This document shows, in pieces, positions 56,513 to 64,000 of a DNA stretch of 64,000 nt; position 1 is the first letter of the stretch, and every line of letters begins with the position of its first letter. The stretch is from Candidatus Methylomirabilis lanthanidiphila (GTDB taxonomy: Bacteria > Methylomirabilota > Methylomirabilia > Methylomirabilales > Methylomirabilaceae). The translations under genes and the position numbers were made by a program. The DNA lies in contig CABIKM010000026.1 in assembly GCA_902196205.1 (NCBI GenBank), positions 124,001 through 188,000 of the forward strand, written 5' to 3'. The notes beneath the pieces are model-generated. The model saw nothing but the letters and a program-made list of their open reading frames with translations, was not told the origin of the DNA and searched no databases.

Positions 56513-57268
56513 ATGATCGCAGATCGAATGCAGTTGTTGGTACCAGACGCGAGGCGGGACTCCGTGTCGACGAACCGTCCACGGGCGCTGGTCGCATGGA
56601 GTAGCGGGAAGGACTCGGCTTGGGCGCTCCAGGTCCTGCGGCAGGCGGGTGAGGTGGAGGTGGTGGGGCTGCTCACTACCTTCAATGAGGCGTTCGACCG
56701 CGTCGCCATGCACGCCGTGCGGCGCGGGCTGGTCGAGGCGCAGGCACGGGCCGCCGGTCTCCCGCTCGTCAATGTGCCGCTTCCCTGGCCGTGCTCCAAT
56801 GCAGCCTATGAGGAGGCGATGGGCCGGGCCCTGGCCGAGGTCCGCACGCAGCTTCAGGTTACGCATGTTGCCTTTGGCGATCTCTTCCTCGAGGACGTCC
56901 GGCAGTATCGTGAGAGCCGGATGCGGGGCACTGGACTCACGCCGCTGTTTCCACTGTGGGGCCGGCCAACACGAACCCTCGCCCGCGAGATGGTGAGCGC
57001 CGGCCTCGAGGCCAGGATTACGTGCGTCGATCCAAAGAGGCTCGCCCCCTCGTATGCAGGGCGCCTATTCGATGGTAATCTATTGGATGAATTGCCTCAT
57101 GAGGTGGATCCTTGTGGCGAACGTGGCGAGTTTCACACCTTTGCCTGGGCAGGGCCGATGTTTGCCTATCCGATTCCGGTGAGTCCTGGTGAGGTGGTCA
57201 CCCGCGACGGCTTCGTCTTCGCCGACCTGCTGCCAGGCACCGACAACCACGGGGCGATCGAAGCGTAA
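56513..57268 (+). CDS. PP-loop ATPase, Dph6-like ammonia ligase family
   Basis: A 251-residue ATP-pyrophosphatase-type protein. The PP-loop AWSSGKDSAWAL (about residues 22-33) and the family segment AFGDLFLEDVRQYRE (about 120-134) followed by GLTPLFPLWGRPT (about 141-153) match the diphthine-ammonia ligase (Dph6/MJ0570) group. Bacteria lack diphthamide, so the true substrate is unknown. It starts four bases after the PfkB gene ends. Confidence 0.85.
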   Translation: MIADRMQLLVPDARRDSVSTNRPRALVAWSSGKDSAWALQVLRQAGEVEVVGLLTTFNEAFDRVAMHAVRRGLVEAQARAAGLPLVNVPLPWPCSNAAYEEAMGRALAEVRTQLQVTHVAFGDLFLEDVRQYRESRMRGTGLTPLFPLWGRPTRTLAREMVSAGLEARITCVDPKRLAPSYAGRLFDGNLLDELPHEVDPCGERGEFHTFAWAGPMFAYPIPVSPGEVVTRDGFVFADLLPGTDNHGAIEA

Positions 57269-57364
57269 TCCGCTGACCACGCATCTCACCATACGGCCCA
57301 TTCTGTGGACTTCGCATCGACCCTCCCCGTCCTGTCCTTCATTGGCTGCTTGACAATTGCATCG

Positions 57365-57403
57365 TGAATGGATATCATTCACGATGTGAATGATATCCAT
57401 TCA
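57365..57403. promoter_or_regulatory. Perfect 17-bp inverted repeat over the start of the DUF4143 gene
   Basis: TGAATGGATATCATTCA (57365-57381) and its exact complement TGAATGATATCCATTCA (57387-57403) are separated by CGATG. Each arm is itself an imperfect palindrome (TGAAT...ATTCA). The start codon ATG at 57368 lies in the left arm, so bound protein or mRNA folding would block translation initiation or transcription. Confidence 0.8.
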
Positions 57404-58660
57404 GAACGTGAGTTGCAATATCGGCCGCGCTGGATCGCTCCCGCAGTCCAAGCCGCGGTCTCGGATCATCCGGTAGTCGTCCTGTCCGGCGCCAGACAGG
57501 TCGGCAAAAGCACCTTTTTGCAGCATGAAGCGCCGTTCTCCGGGTGGCGCTATATCACTCTCGATGATCTCGACGTGCTGCGCCAAGCCAGGAATGATCC
57601 CTCCCCCCTTTGGGCCGGGGTAGAGCAGGTGGTGTTAGACGAGGTGCAGAGGGTGCCGGAACTGCTCTCCGCTGTCAAGGTGGCCGTCGATCAACGGCGA
57701 AGGAAGGTTCGTTTCATCCTTTCAGGCTCAGCCAATCTCCTCCTGATGCGGCAGGTGAGTGAAAGCCTGGCGGGTCGCGCCTTATATTTTTCCATGCTCC
57801 CGATGGCTCTCGGAGAGATGCACGGGAGATCGGCGCCAGATTTGCTCCTCAACCTTTTACAGGGGAAGATGCCGACTGAGGGGCGGACCGAACGTCCGTC
57901 CGGAGAGCTGTCGGCACTCATGCTGCGCGGATGCATGCCGCCGCTACTGGCCTTATCCCAGCCTCAGATGTGGATCCGTTGGTGGGAGGGCTACGTGATG
58001 ACGTATCTGGAGCGGGACTTGCGCCGGTTGTCGCAGATCGAAGCGTTGTCTGATTTCCGCCGGCTGATGCAAGTCCTTGCCCTGCGGAGCGGTCAGGTAC
58101 TCAATCAGACTGAAGTCGCTCGAGATATCGGAATGAGTCAGCCTACCGTACACCGGTATATTAACCTGCTTGAAACCACCAGCCTTCTGGAGCGACTGCC
58201 CGCATTCGCCCGCAATCGTACGAAGCGGATCATGAAGTCTCCGAAGATCTACTGGATCGACCCCGGGTTGGTCGCGTATCTTTCAGGCCATCACGAGGCC
58301 GAAGCCCTGTATGCCTCCAGAGAGGCGGGGGCCATGTTTGAGACCTTGGTCTTCCTGCATCTGCGCGCACTCACGCAATTGCTGGTGCCCAGGCCGCACC
58401 TGTACTATTGGCGGACGGTAACCGGGAAGGAGACCGATTTTGTCATCGAGCAGGGGCGGAGGCTGATAGCGGTAGAGGTCAAGCTGGGTACGTCCCCGCG
58501 CTATGCCGACGCAGCGGGGCTGCGGGTATTTTTGGACGAATATCCGGAGACGGCAGCAGGCATCCTGATTCATTCGGGCGACAAGGTGCAATATCTGCAT
58601 GAGAAGATCGTTGCCGTTCCGTGGCACCTTCTCGCCGGCGAGGGGACGAGTGGTCAATAA
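57368..58660 (+). CDS. AAA_14/DUF4143 ATPase
   Basis: A 430-residue ATPase: Walker A LSGARQVGKSTFL (about residues 38-50), Walker B VVLDEVQRVPELL (about 86-98), a winged-helix segment LNQTEVARDIGMSQPTVHRY (about 246-265) and the C-terminal DUF4143 nuclease-like fold (YYWRTVTGKETDFVIEQGRRLIAVEVK split over about 348-374, with D and E-x-K residues). Such proteins occur in mobile and defence regions; the role is unknown. It sits alone, and the start lies inside a perfect 17-bp inverted repeat that could be its own operator. Confidence 0.85.
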   Translation: MDIIHDVNDIHSERELQYRPRWIAPAVQAAVSDHPVVVLSGARQVGKSTFLQHEAPFSGWRYITLDDLDVLRQARNDPSPLWAGVEQVVLDEVQRVPELLSAVKVAVDQRRRKVRFILSGSANLLLMRQVSESLAGRALYFSMLPMALGEMHGRSAPDLLLNLLQGKMPTEGRTERPSGELSALMLRGCMPPLLALSQPQMWIRWWEGYVMTYLERDLRRLSQIEALSDFRRLMQVLALRSGQVLNQTEVARDIGMSQPTVHRYINLLETTSLLERLPAFARNRTKRIMKSPKIYWIDPGLVAYLSGHHEAEALYASREAGAMFETLVFLHLRALTQLLVPRPHLYYWRTVTGKETDFVIEQGRRLIAVEVKLGTSPRYADAAGLRVFLDEYPETAAGILIHSGDKVQYLHEKIVAVPWHLLAGEGTSGQ

Positions 58661-58745
58661 TCCGAGTACCCCGCATTGTGCCATATGTCCCGTTCTGAGG
58701 ACTTGACCTTGACCCGTCCCATCACGGTGCGGTAAAAGGTAAGGT

Positions 58746-60362
58746 ATGGAGCTGTGTCGGTATCTGTTCGGGCGATTTAAGGAGGCCGGGGTACGGCATG
58801 TGTTCGGCCTGCCGGGCGATTTCTTCCTGCCTTTTTTCAGGGCCCTGGAGGAGGAACCCGGGATCGAGCCGGTGATTCTCACCCATGAGCCGTCCGTGGG
58901 GTATGCGGCGGACGCCTATGCCCGCGTCCAGGGCCTGGGCGTCGCCGCCGTGACCTGGGGCGCCGGCGCGCTCAACATGGTCAACGCCACCGCGCAGGCC
59001 TACGCCGAGCGCTCGCCGGTACTCGTCCTGTCCGGCGCGCCCGAGATCGCCCATCGGGATCCCGATGCCCTTCTGCATCACCGGGTCAAGACGTTCGACA
59101 GTCAGATCCGAGTCTACCGCGAGGTGACCGGCGCTGCCGCGGCTCTTGATGACCCGGCTCATGCCATCGCCGAGGTGGACCGCGTGATTGACAGCGTCCT
59201 GCGCACAAAGCGTCCCGGCTACATCGAGATCCCGCGCGACTTGATCCGGGCGGACGTGCCCGTACCCTCCAGACGTGAGCCGGAGATCAGGCCAAAAGAT
59301 GAGCGCGCTGCGAATGAGGCGCTGGCCGAGGTGCTTGCCCGCATCCGGGTGGCGGAACTCCCGGCCATCTATGCGGGCGCTGAGATACGCCGCTTTCGGC
59401 TTCACGACAAGCTGGTGGCGTTGGCCGAGAAATACGGGCTGCCGGTGGCGACCTCTCTGGACGGCAAGGCGGTCTTCCCGGAGCAGCACCCCCTCTTTGC
59501 GGGGAACTACCTTGGCGAAATCGGGTCGCCTCGGGCCCGCAAGGTGCTGGAGACCGCCGACTGCGTCCTGATGCTCGGGGCGCTGATGACTGACGTCAAT
59601 ACCGGCATGTATACGGCCCGGTTTGATCGGCGCAAGGTTATCTCGGCCGTCCATGAGGGGGTCACCGTCAGCTATCACCGGTTCCCGGATGTGAGTCTGG
59701 AGGAGCTGATGGATGCGCTGCTTGCTTTGCCGGAGGCGCCGAGGCGTATGGAGCCGCTACCGCCGCCAATGCCGCCTCAACCAATTCCGACCGGAGTGCT
59801 GACGCCTGATGCTATCATCGCCGTACTCAATCGGGTAGCGGCCGGCCGATCGGTCCTGTACACCGCCGACGTGGGCGACGCGATGTTTGCCAGCGTGGAA
59901 CTGGCGACGGATATGTTCCTGGGGCCGGGCTATTACTCGAGTATGGGCTTCGCGGTACCCGCGGCTATCGGCGCAGGGTTGGCCGCACCTGATCGGCGGC
60001 CCATCGTCCTGGTCGGCGACGGCGCTTTCCTGATGACGGGTCTGGATCTGGTCTCATGTGTGCGCCTCGGGCTGCACGCTGTTGTGATCCTCTTTAACAA
60101 TCACACCCATGGGATGCTGGCCGCCATGGATGGCCCGGCTCGATCGTATGAGTTGCCGACCCCCGATTACGTGCGGTTGGCCGAAAGCCTGGGGGCCCGC
60201 GCTTTCCGTGTCCGGACGCCAGAGGAACTCGAACAAGCCCTGGGAATAGCGCTGGGAGATGCGACGGCGACGATCATGATCGAGGCGGTGATCCCGCCCG
60301 GGACCTACTCAGCCTCGATGCAGCGCCTGGGCGCCGTCGTTCATCGCCTGCGACGCAGATAG
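58746..60362 (+). CDS. Thiamine diphosphate-dependent decarboxylase (pyruvate/indolepyruvate decarboxylase type)
   Basis: A 538-residue ThDP enzyme. The N-terminal VFGLPGDFFLPFFRAL (about 20-35) with Glu in THEPSVGYAADAYAR (about 46-60), central domain with GLPVATSLDGKAVFPE, and C-terminal GDGAFLMTG (about 426-434) with NN about 27 residues on (FNNHTHG) form a complete cofactor site. Keto-acid decarboxylase rather than acetolactate synthase is suggested by the domain pattern. The substrate is uncertain. Confidence 0.82.
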   Translation: MELCRYLFGRFKEAGVRHVFGLPGDFFLPFFRALEEEPGIEPVILTHEPSVGYAADAYARVQGLGVAAVTWGAGALNMVNATAQAYAERSPVLVLSGAPEIAHRDPDALLHHRVKTFDSQIRVYREVTGAAAALDDPAHAIAEVDRVIDSVLRTKRPGYIEIPRDLIRADVPVPSRREPEIRPKDERAANEALAEVLARIRVAELPAIYAGAEIRRFRLHDKLVALAEKYGLPVATSLDGKAVFPEQHPLFAGNYLGEIGSPRARKVLETADCVLMLGALMTDVNTGMYTARFDRRKVISAVHEGVTVSYHRFPDVSLEELMDALLALPEAPRRMEPLPPPMPPQPIPTGVLTPDAIIAVLNRVAAGRSVLYTADVGDAMFASVELATDMFLGPGYYSSMGFAVPAAIGAGLAAPDRRPIVLVGDGAFLMTGLDLVSCVRLGLHAVVILFNNHTHGMLAAMDGPARSYELPTPDYVRLAESLGARAFRVRTPEELEQALGIALGDATATIMIEAVIPPGTYSASMQRLGAVVHRLRRR

Positions 60363-60418
60363 GCCCTGAGCGAATGAAGACAACGATGTGCCAACCACCT
60401 CACTGCAAAGGAGAAACG

Positions 60419-60832
60419 ATGCTGGTAAAACGCTATATGCAGACCAAGGTCGTCACGGTTGGGCCTGATGAGCAGGCCAACGCGGCGCTGTACATGATGA
60501 AGAAGAAGACTATTCGACATCTCGTTGTGACCGACAACGGGAAGCTGCTCGGAATCGTCACCGATCGGGACTTTCGACTGATGAGGCCCTCGCCCGCCAC
60601 CAGCCTGTCCATTTATGAGATTCATTACTTGCTGGATAAGGTGACCGTAAAAGAGATCATGACCAAGAAGGTGATCACCGTGACGCCGGAGACTCGGATC
60701 GCAGACGCGGCGCACCTGCTCCTCAATCGGAGGATTGGAGCGCTGCCGGTGGTAAAAGGTGGGAAGGTCGTCGGCATTATCACCGAGACGGACATGATCC
60801 GGGCTCTCATCAATCTGGAGGAGGCCCAGTAA
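60419..60832 (+). CDS. Tandem CBS-domain protein
   Basis: A 137-residue protein of two CBS modules (residues about 7-58 and 75-130), with TKVVTVGPDEQANAALYMM, LLGIVTDRDFR and GIITETDMIRALINLEE. CBS pairs bind adenosyl ligands and regulate partner proteins; the partner here is unknown. AAAGGAGAAACG precedes the ATG at 60419. The last 23 codons are repeated, diverged, at 62304-62372 beyond a toxin-antitoxin island. Confidence 0.92.
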   Translation: MLVKRYMQTKVVTVGPDEQANAALYMMKKKTIRHLVVTDNGKLLGIVTDRDFRLMRPSPATSLSIYEIHYLLDKVTVKEIMTKKVITVTPETRIADAAHLLLNRRIGALPVVKGGKVVGIITETDMIRALINLEEAQ

Positions 60833-60883
60833 GCGCGGTCAACGTGAGAGGTGGAAACGTCGCTTGGAACCAGTAGCTGGGCG

Positions 60884-61204
60884 TTACTTGGTCGTACCCT
60901 TACTGCGTGTTACAAGAACAGCAGGACGAAGCAAGCGTTCGCCTCGCATGACATGCAGCACATAGACGCGTGAGCCTTCTTCCCGGTAGAAGATTCGGCA
61001 TGGTGGCTCAACGATCTGTCGGTAGCGCCACCCCTTGAGCTCCTGTGGCTTAGAACCGCTCTTGGGATGATCAGCAAGCTGACCCACGTGCCGAAATACG
61101 TTCTGGACTAATATCTTGGCCGCTTCCGGATTGTCCAAGGCGATGTAGTCGGCGATGGCATCCAGGTCGCTCAGCGCAGGCTCGGTCCAAATTACTTCAG
61201 CCAT
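60884..61204 (-). CDS. ParE/RelE-type toxin
   Basis: A 106-residue RelE/ParE superfamily toxin: VIWTEPALSDLDAIADYIA (about residues 4-22), PKSGSKPQELKGWRYRQIVE (about 57-76) and CRIFYREEGSRVYVLHVMRG (about 79-98). ParE-like members poison gyrase; RelE-like cut mRNA; the sequence alone cannot tell which. Overlaps its antitoxin gene by 13 bases and is transcribed leftwards, antisense to the CBS gene. Confidence 0.9.
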   Translation of the reverse strand: MAEVIWTEPALSDLDAIADYIALDNPEAAKILVQNVFRHVGQLADHPKSGSKPQELKGWRYRQIVEPPCRIFYREEGSRVYVLHVMRGERLLRPAVLVTRSKGTTK

Positions 61205-61449
61205 CGAGTCATGCGCTTTTTGGCTTGTGCATGAGTGAGCGTACGCCCTTCCTCAATAGCTTTCTCCCCACGCGCGATTCCTTCGAGCAGGCTCATCCGA
61301 TGCTGCAAGGCCTCGTAGGTGTCAACGTCTACCAGGTAGGCACTTGGTACACCGTGCTGCGTAATGAGGATAGGCTCCTTGTTCCGTTCCAGCTCGGAGA
61401 GCAGCTCTGTGGCTTGGCGCTTCAGTGTTGTGACGAGTTCGGTTCGCAT
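61192..61449 (-). CDS. Phd/YefM-type antitoxin
   Basis: An 85-residue Phd/YefM antitoxin: VTTLKRQATELLSELERNKEPILITQHG (split, about 6-33) followed by PSAYLVDVDTYEAL (about 35-48). It binds and silences the ParE/RelE-like toxin and represses its operon. The toxin gene overlaps its 3' end. A symmetrical operator-like site overlaps its promoter. Confidence 0.92.
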   Translation of the reverse strand: MRTELVTTLKRQATELLSELERNKEPILITQHGVPSAYLVDVDTYEALQHRMSLLEGIARGEKAIEEGRTLTHAQAKKRMTRWLK

Positions 61450-61482
61450 AAAAGTAATACTATAGTAGCACTATGATCCTTG
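61450..61482 (-). promoter_or_regulatory. Operator/promoter of the parE-phd module
   Basis: A perfect 10-bp palindrome TACTATAGTA (61458-61467) extends to GT and AC flanks. On the minus strand it includes a -10-like TATAGT nine bases before the antitoxin ATG, implying a very short or leaderless mRNA. TTGCAA 15 bp upstream is a possible -35. Overlap of operator and -10 suits autorepression. Confidence 0.55.
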
Positions 61483-61748
61483 CAAGCCCAATGTGACTCA
61501 CCGGAGCATTTAGCTTCCGGCGCGCCTGCATCCGCGGGCCCTGATCGATCTTGAGGAGGCGTCGTAAAGGTCATTGGGGGGCAGTCTATCCGGCGGCAAT
61601 TGCGTGGGCCGACCCGTCTCGAACGTCGCGTGAGGAGCTGGCGCGCTAGCCGGCCCGGACTCGTCAGTCTTCACTCACCTCACTACCTGCTTTCCAGGAA
61701 CCGTAAGGCAAGCGTGACCATCAGCTACAATACCTTATTCGGCGTTGT
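61483..61748. other. Gap within the toxin-antitoxin island, no gene seen
   Basis: This stretch between the phd promoter and the DUF2283 stop shows no convincing gene, RNA or attachment site. Confidence 0.5.
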
Positions 61749-61955
61749 TCAGGATGCTTTTCCGGCCACTTCAATAAAGGAGAACTCCTTGAGACCTGCG
61801 CTCGCCTTGGCGTGCTCGATGGTCATGCTGACGAGATTGCCCGTGGCATCAAGATCCACGTAGATGTTCTCGCTGATCTCCCTTGTTTCGTTTACCGGAT
61901 TCTCGGTGAACTCGATCAGGGCCGTATCGGTGTCGGCGAAATATTTTACTTTCAT
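61749..61955 (-). CDS. DUF2283 protein
   Basis: A 68-residue DUF2283 protein (MKVKYFADTDTALIEF, then ISENIYVDLDATGNLVSMTIEHA), a small beta-rich family frequently encoded next to DUF4258 proteins in toxin-antitoxin-like pairs, where it is presumed to be the antitoxin. It overlaps the upstream DUF4258 gene by four bases. Confidence 0.88.
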   Translation of the reverse strand: MKVKYFADTDTALIEFTENPVNETREISENIYVDLDATGNLVSMTIEHAKASAGLKEFSFIEVAGKAS

Positions 61956-62194
61956 TGTCCCTTCTCCGTGTATCCTCTGTCGAAGAACGCGTTGTGGACC
62001 GTTTCACCGTCCTCCAGTACGATCACTCGAAGATACCGTCCGACGGTCTTGATGAATACCCGTTTCTCGATTCTCCCGTCGGACTGAATCCTCGTTTCTA
62101 TTGCGTGATCAATCGCTTCCGCGATCCATTCGTTTCGAATGATAGTACGGTCGGGTCGCATCCGCACATGGTCGAAATATCTCGTGGTTTTCAT
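61952..62194 (-). CDS. DUF4258-type protein, possible toxin partner
   Basis: An 80-residue protein (MKTTRYFDHVRMRPDRTII, WIAEAIDHAIETRIQSDGRI, LRVIVLEDGETVHNAFFDRGY) of the DUF4258-like group, RelE-like in size and composition. Together with DUF2283 it forms a putative toxin-antitoxin pair with ATGA overlap, leftward. It lies 110 bp from the second CBS 3' copy. Confidence 0.75.
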   Translation of the reverse strand: MKTTRYFDHVRMRPDRTIIRNEWIAEAIDHAIETRIQSDGRIEKRVFIKTVGRYLRVIVLEDGETVHNAFFDRGYTEKGQ

Positions 62195-62303
62195 TCAGCC
62201 TTTATCTCATTGTTCGCTGAACGTGCTGCATAACCGGGCGCCGGCGCGCGAAGCGTCACGGGAATTCGTAAGCGCAGCTTGCAACGGTCCGATTGACCGA
62301 GAA

Positions 62304-62372
62304 AAGGTGGTCGGCATTATCACCGAGACGGACATGATCCGCGCCTTGATCGATCTGGAGGAGGCCCGGTAA
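62304..62372 (+). pseudogene. Second, diverged copy of the CBS gene 3' end
   Basis: The last 22 codons and stop of the CBS gene (60764-60832) are repeated as KVVGIITETDMIRALIDLEEAR. About 8 of 69 bases differ, mostly at codon third positions, and the stop is kept. It lies just after a 1.4-kb toxin-antitoxin island. Upstream of the duplicated part the reading frame continues without homology. Confidence 0.92.
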
Positions 62373-62460
62373 ACCTTTCTTTGCCTCCTAACGGAGCGCG
62401 AGTTGTCTGGTCACCAAGCGAGCACGCTCATAGGCGCGCCGGTGGCATAATGGGTTCTGG

Positions 62461-62787
62461 TTAGGATCGGATATCGATCCCGATCCAGAAACACACGCCA
62501 GCTACTACAGCCTGTAGCTGCTCGGGCGAGAGTATGCCCAGCGGACGCATGAGCCTGACCGTGGGCACGGTAACAATGCCCTGCGCGTCGAAGGCGCCTG
62601 AGCGCAGAAAGGGGACGGGGACAGCAATCTCATAGCCTGTGCCTCTGAGGCTCGTTGTGTGGGGGACCACGGTGATCAAGGCACGATCTTCCTCAGCGTG
62701 AGGCACGCCAAGAACGAGGCAGGGACGGATCTTCGCAGCCAATCCGAGGTCAACTAGCCAGACCTCGCCCCGGCAAGGAGGTCTCAC
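62461..62787 (-). CDS. MazF/PemK-type toxin
   Basis: A 108-residue PemK/MazF endoribonuclease: RGEVWLVDLGLAAKIRPCLVLG (split, about residues 6-27), then VPHTTSLRGTGYEIAVPV (about 41-58) and LSPEQLQAVVAGVCFWIGI (about 86-104). It cleaves mRNA at short sequences. Overlaps its antitoxin gene by four bases. Confidence 0.92.
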   Translation of the reverse strand: MRPPCRGEVWLVDLGLAAKIRPCLVLGVPHAEEDRALITVVPHTTSLRGTGYEIAVPVPFLRSGAFDAQGIVTVPTVRLMRPLGILSPEQLQAVVAGVCFWIGIDIRS

Positions 62788-62972
62788 CCTTGTGCCTCGT
62801 TGCGGTCATACTCCTGGAACACCAAATCGGCAACGTTGGTCAGTTCGTTATCTGAGGGCGACGCGTAAGGGGATTCGAGGAGGCGCCGAAGAAGCCTGGC
62901 GAGAGCCTCATGCTTCTCCTGTTCAGGGAGAGCCTCGAAGGAATCGATCAATTGTCGCACCGCGTTCGTCAT
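62784..62972 (-). CDS. Antitoxin of the MazF/PemK module
   Basis: A 62-residue protein (VRQLIDSFEALPEQEKHEALA, then ELTNVADLVFQEYDRNEAQG) with no obvious DNA-binding domain, resembling short antitoxins that pair with MazF-like toxins. It starts with ATG 62972 and overlaps mazF by four bases. Its function as antitoxin rests on gene order. Confidence 0.78.
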   Translation of the reverse strand: MTNAVRQLIDSFEALPEQEKHEALARLLRRLLESPYASPSDNELTNVADLVFQEYDRNEAQG

Positions 62973-63099
62973 TAAAATAATTATACATCCTTATAGACCG
63001 GCAGCCAAGGTTCGCGATGAGCCGTCGGTGCCCATGATCGCATTGGCGCCGACGGCTCTATTTGCCTGTCAGCCGGTCAAAGGTCCAGTGGCTACCGAT

Positions 63100-63510
63100 T
63101 CATATTCCCCGCATCATCGGCCTGTCGGACGAGAGGCTCAGATCGATCTCCACACAATCGGATTCGCAGGCCCCCGATACATTGGGCTCGGAAGACCGCG
63201 CCGAGCGATGGAGTACCGCACGTGTTGGCGTGATCCGCAGCGATTCGTCGGTCACGGCGGCCTGCCCGTCGACGATCAGCGAGTAGTCCGCTTCGGATTG
63301 CGGCGGCCAGACCAGGCCGACGGCCGGCCGTGCCAGCGCGTTCTCTCGGCTCCGGCGACCGATGCCGTTTACGACCAGGGTGCCGCCGTGCAGCACCGCG
63401 GCGACTGCAACCGCATGCGGCGCGCCTGTGGTGCTGGTCGTCATCAGGTACGCGAAGCGGTACCGCGTGATGACGTGTGCTAAGTTCGGCAATTCGACCG
63501 CACTACTCAT
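63100..63510 (-). CDS. PPOX-family flavin/F420-binding-fold protein
   Basis: A 136-residue split-barrel protein of the pyridoxamine 5'-phosphate oxidase-like class: RYRFAYLMTTSTTGAPHAVAVA (split, about 17-38), VNGIGRRSRENALARPAVGLVWP (split) and VDGQAAVTDESLRITPTRAVLH near the end. The cofactor is not evident. The ATG 63510 is preferred because AGGAGGG lies seven bases upstream. Confidence 0.8.
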   Translation of the reverse strand: MSSAVELPNLAHVITRYRFAYLMTTSTTGAPHAVAVAAVLHGGTLVVNGIGRRSRENALARPAVGLVWPPQSEADYSLIVDGQAAVTDESLRITPTRAVLHRSARSSEPNVSGACESDCVEIDLSLSSDRPMMRGI

Positions 63511-63631
63511 GCCCACACCCTCCTATTCAGTGCCGCATCTCTCACGTGATCCGTCGTGCTGAACAGAATCGCAAGCTGCGCTCGCGGCCATCCGCTTGAC
63601 GGCGTTGTTCGGCACCGATCTCATCGACAAA

Positions 63632-63979
63632 TCAGGCAGCCTGCAACATGAACTCCACTTTCACCGCCTCAAACGGAAACACAATGCCGCCCCCCTCGGC
63701 TCGCTCAATGAGTCCGGCATTCAGGAGTGCGGTCACGTCCCGATGCACGGCCTTGACGTCACGGCCGACGCGACGAGCAGCCTCTCGGATCGACACCGGG
63801 CCCGCGCCGCACAGTACCTTCAGCAGTTCCCATCGCTTCGCAGATAAAACCTCCCATAGCAGTTCAGGAGTCGCGAAGCTGATACGTGCCGAGTGCTCGG
63901 GTTTTCCCGCCTTTCCGACCCGCACGACGTCGGCCATTGCCTCGGCGGGCGTACGTACATCAAGAATCACGGTTTTCAC
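63632..63979 (-). CDS. HTH (HVO_A0114-like) DNA-binding protein
   Basis: A 115-residue protein whose C-terminal half is a winged helix-turn-helix (WELLKVLCGAGPVSIREAARRVGRDVKAVHRDVTALLNAGLI, split over about 50-92). It belongs to the HVO_A0114-like putative antitoxin/regulator group, often paired with a DUF6516-like toxin encoded beside it. The upstream partner would lie beyond the window end. Confidence 0.8.
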   Translation of the reverse strand: MKTVILDVRTPAEAMADVVRVGKAGKPEHSARISFATPELLWEVLSAKRWELLKVLCGAGPVSIREAARRVGRDVKAVHRDVTALLNAGLIERAEGGGIVFPFEAVKVEFMLQAA

Positions 63980-64000
63980 GGTTCCACCTCGCTATGTCGC

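Overview
The window looks like chromosome from a diderm (Gram-negative) bacterium with fairly high GC. It encodes lipid A-core heptose activation (rfaE2/hldE-like), SurA/PpiC-type periplasmic chaperoning, OmpA/Pal-like lipoproteins, FtsEX-EnvC, an RND metal pump and futalosine-pathway menaquinone genes (mqnA). The mix of genes reminded me of NC10/Methylomirabilota-type genomes, but this is a hunch that needs a database search. There is no rRNA, no CRISPR array and only one tRNA (Phe, GAA).

Layout. 1-3 kb: the 3' part of purU, then a 2.4-kb island of leftward toxin-antitoxin and orphan genes (hicB, DUF1353, higA with a higB remnant, brnA with a frameshifted brnT). The island is closed at 2880-2930 by a diverged second copy of the purU 3' end. 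3-7 kb: a K+/H+ antiporter and a membrane-anchored MutS-like ATPase. 7-20 kb: a type I restriction-modification operon (hsdM, hsdS, hsdR) loaded with cargo: MntA-HepT toxin-antitoxin, a YgiT-type zinc protein, a SIR2-domain protein, TcmP with a broken three-Cys partner, a DUF3800 protein and a REP-associated tyrosine transposase (RAYT). 20-33 kb: housekeeping genes (yicC-remA-gmk-rpoZ, mobA, an amidohydrolase with mqnA, glgA, pyrF, rarA, a 3-hydroxyacyl-CoA dehydrogenase, tRNA-Phe). 33-43 kb: purM, an RND adaptor and pump, a CopC-CopD fusion and OmpA-like lipoproteins. 43-57 kb: rfaE2, mfd, ppiC, def, tsaD, ctpA, envC, ftsX, ftsE, nfo, small genes, a PfkB kinase and a PP-loop enzyme. 57-64 kb: a DUF4143 ATPase, a ThDP decarboxylase, a CBS protein, then a second toxin-antitoxin island (parE/phd, DUF2283/DUF4258) followed by a diverged second copy of the CBS gene's 3' end, then mazF/antitoxin, a PPOX protein and an HTH regulator.

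The most unusual theme is how accessory genes sit next to core genes. At three unrelated loci (purU, the CBS gene and the hsd operon) foreign modules lie between a complete gene and a partial, diverged copy of that gene's end. In the hsd operon this happens repeatedly. Three short hsdR 5'-end copies of 39-49 codons each finish in an ATGA or TCATGA overlap with a cargo gene, and three hsdM 3'-end copies surround the cargo between hsdM and hsdS. The same operon carries 59-bp paired-REP elements inserted in frame in hsdM, hsdS, hsdR and inside the RAYT gene that probably mobilises them. Several other genes (tsaD, ppiC, the RND pump) have also absorbed dispersed repeats into their coding sequence.
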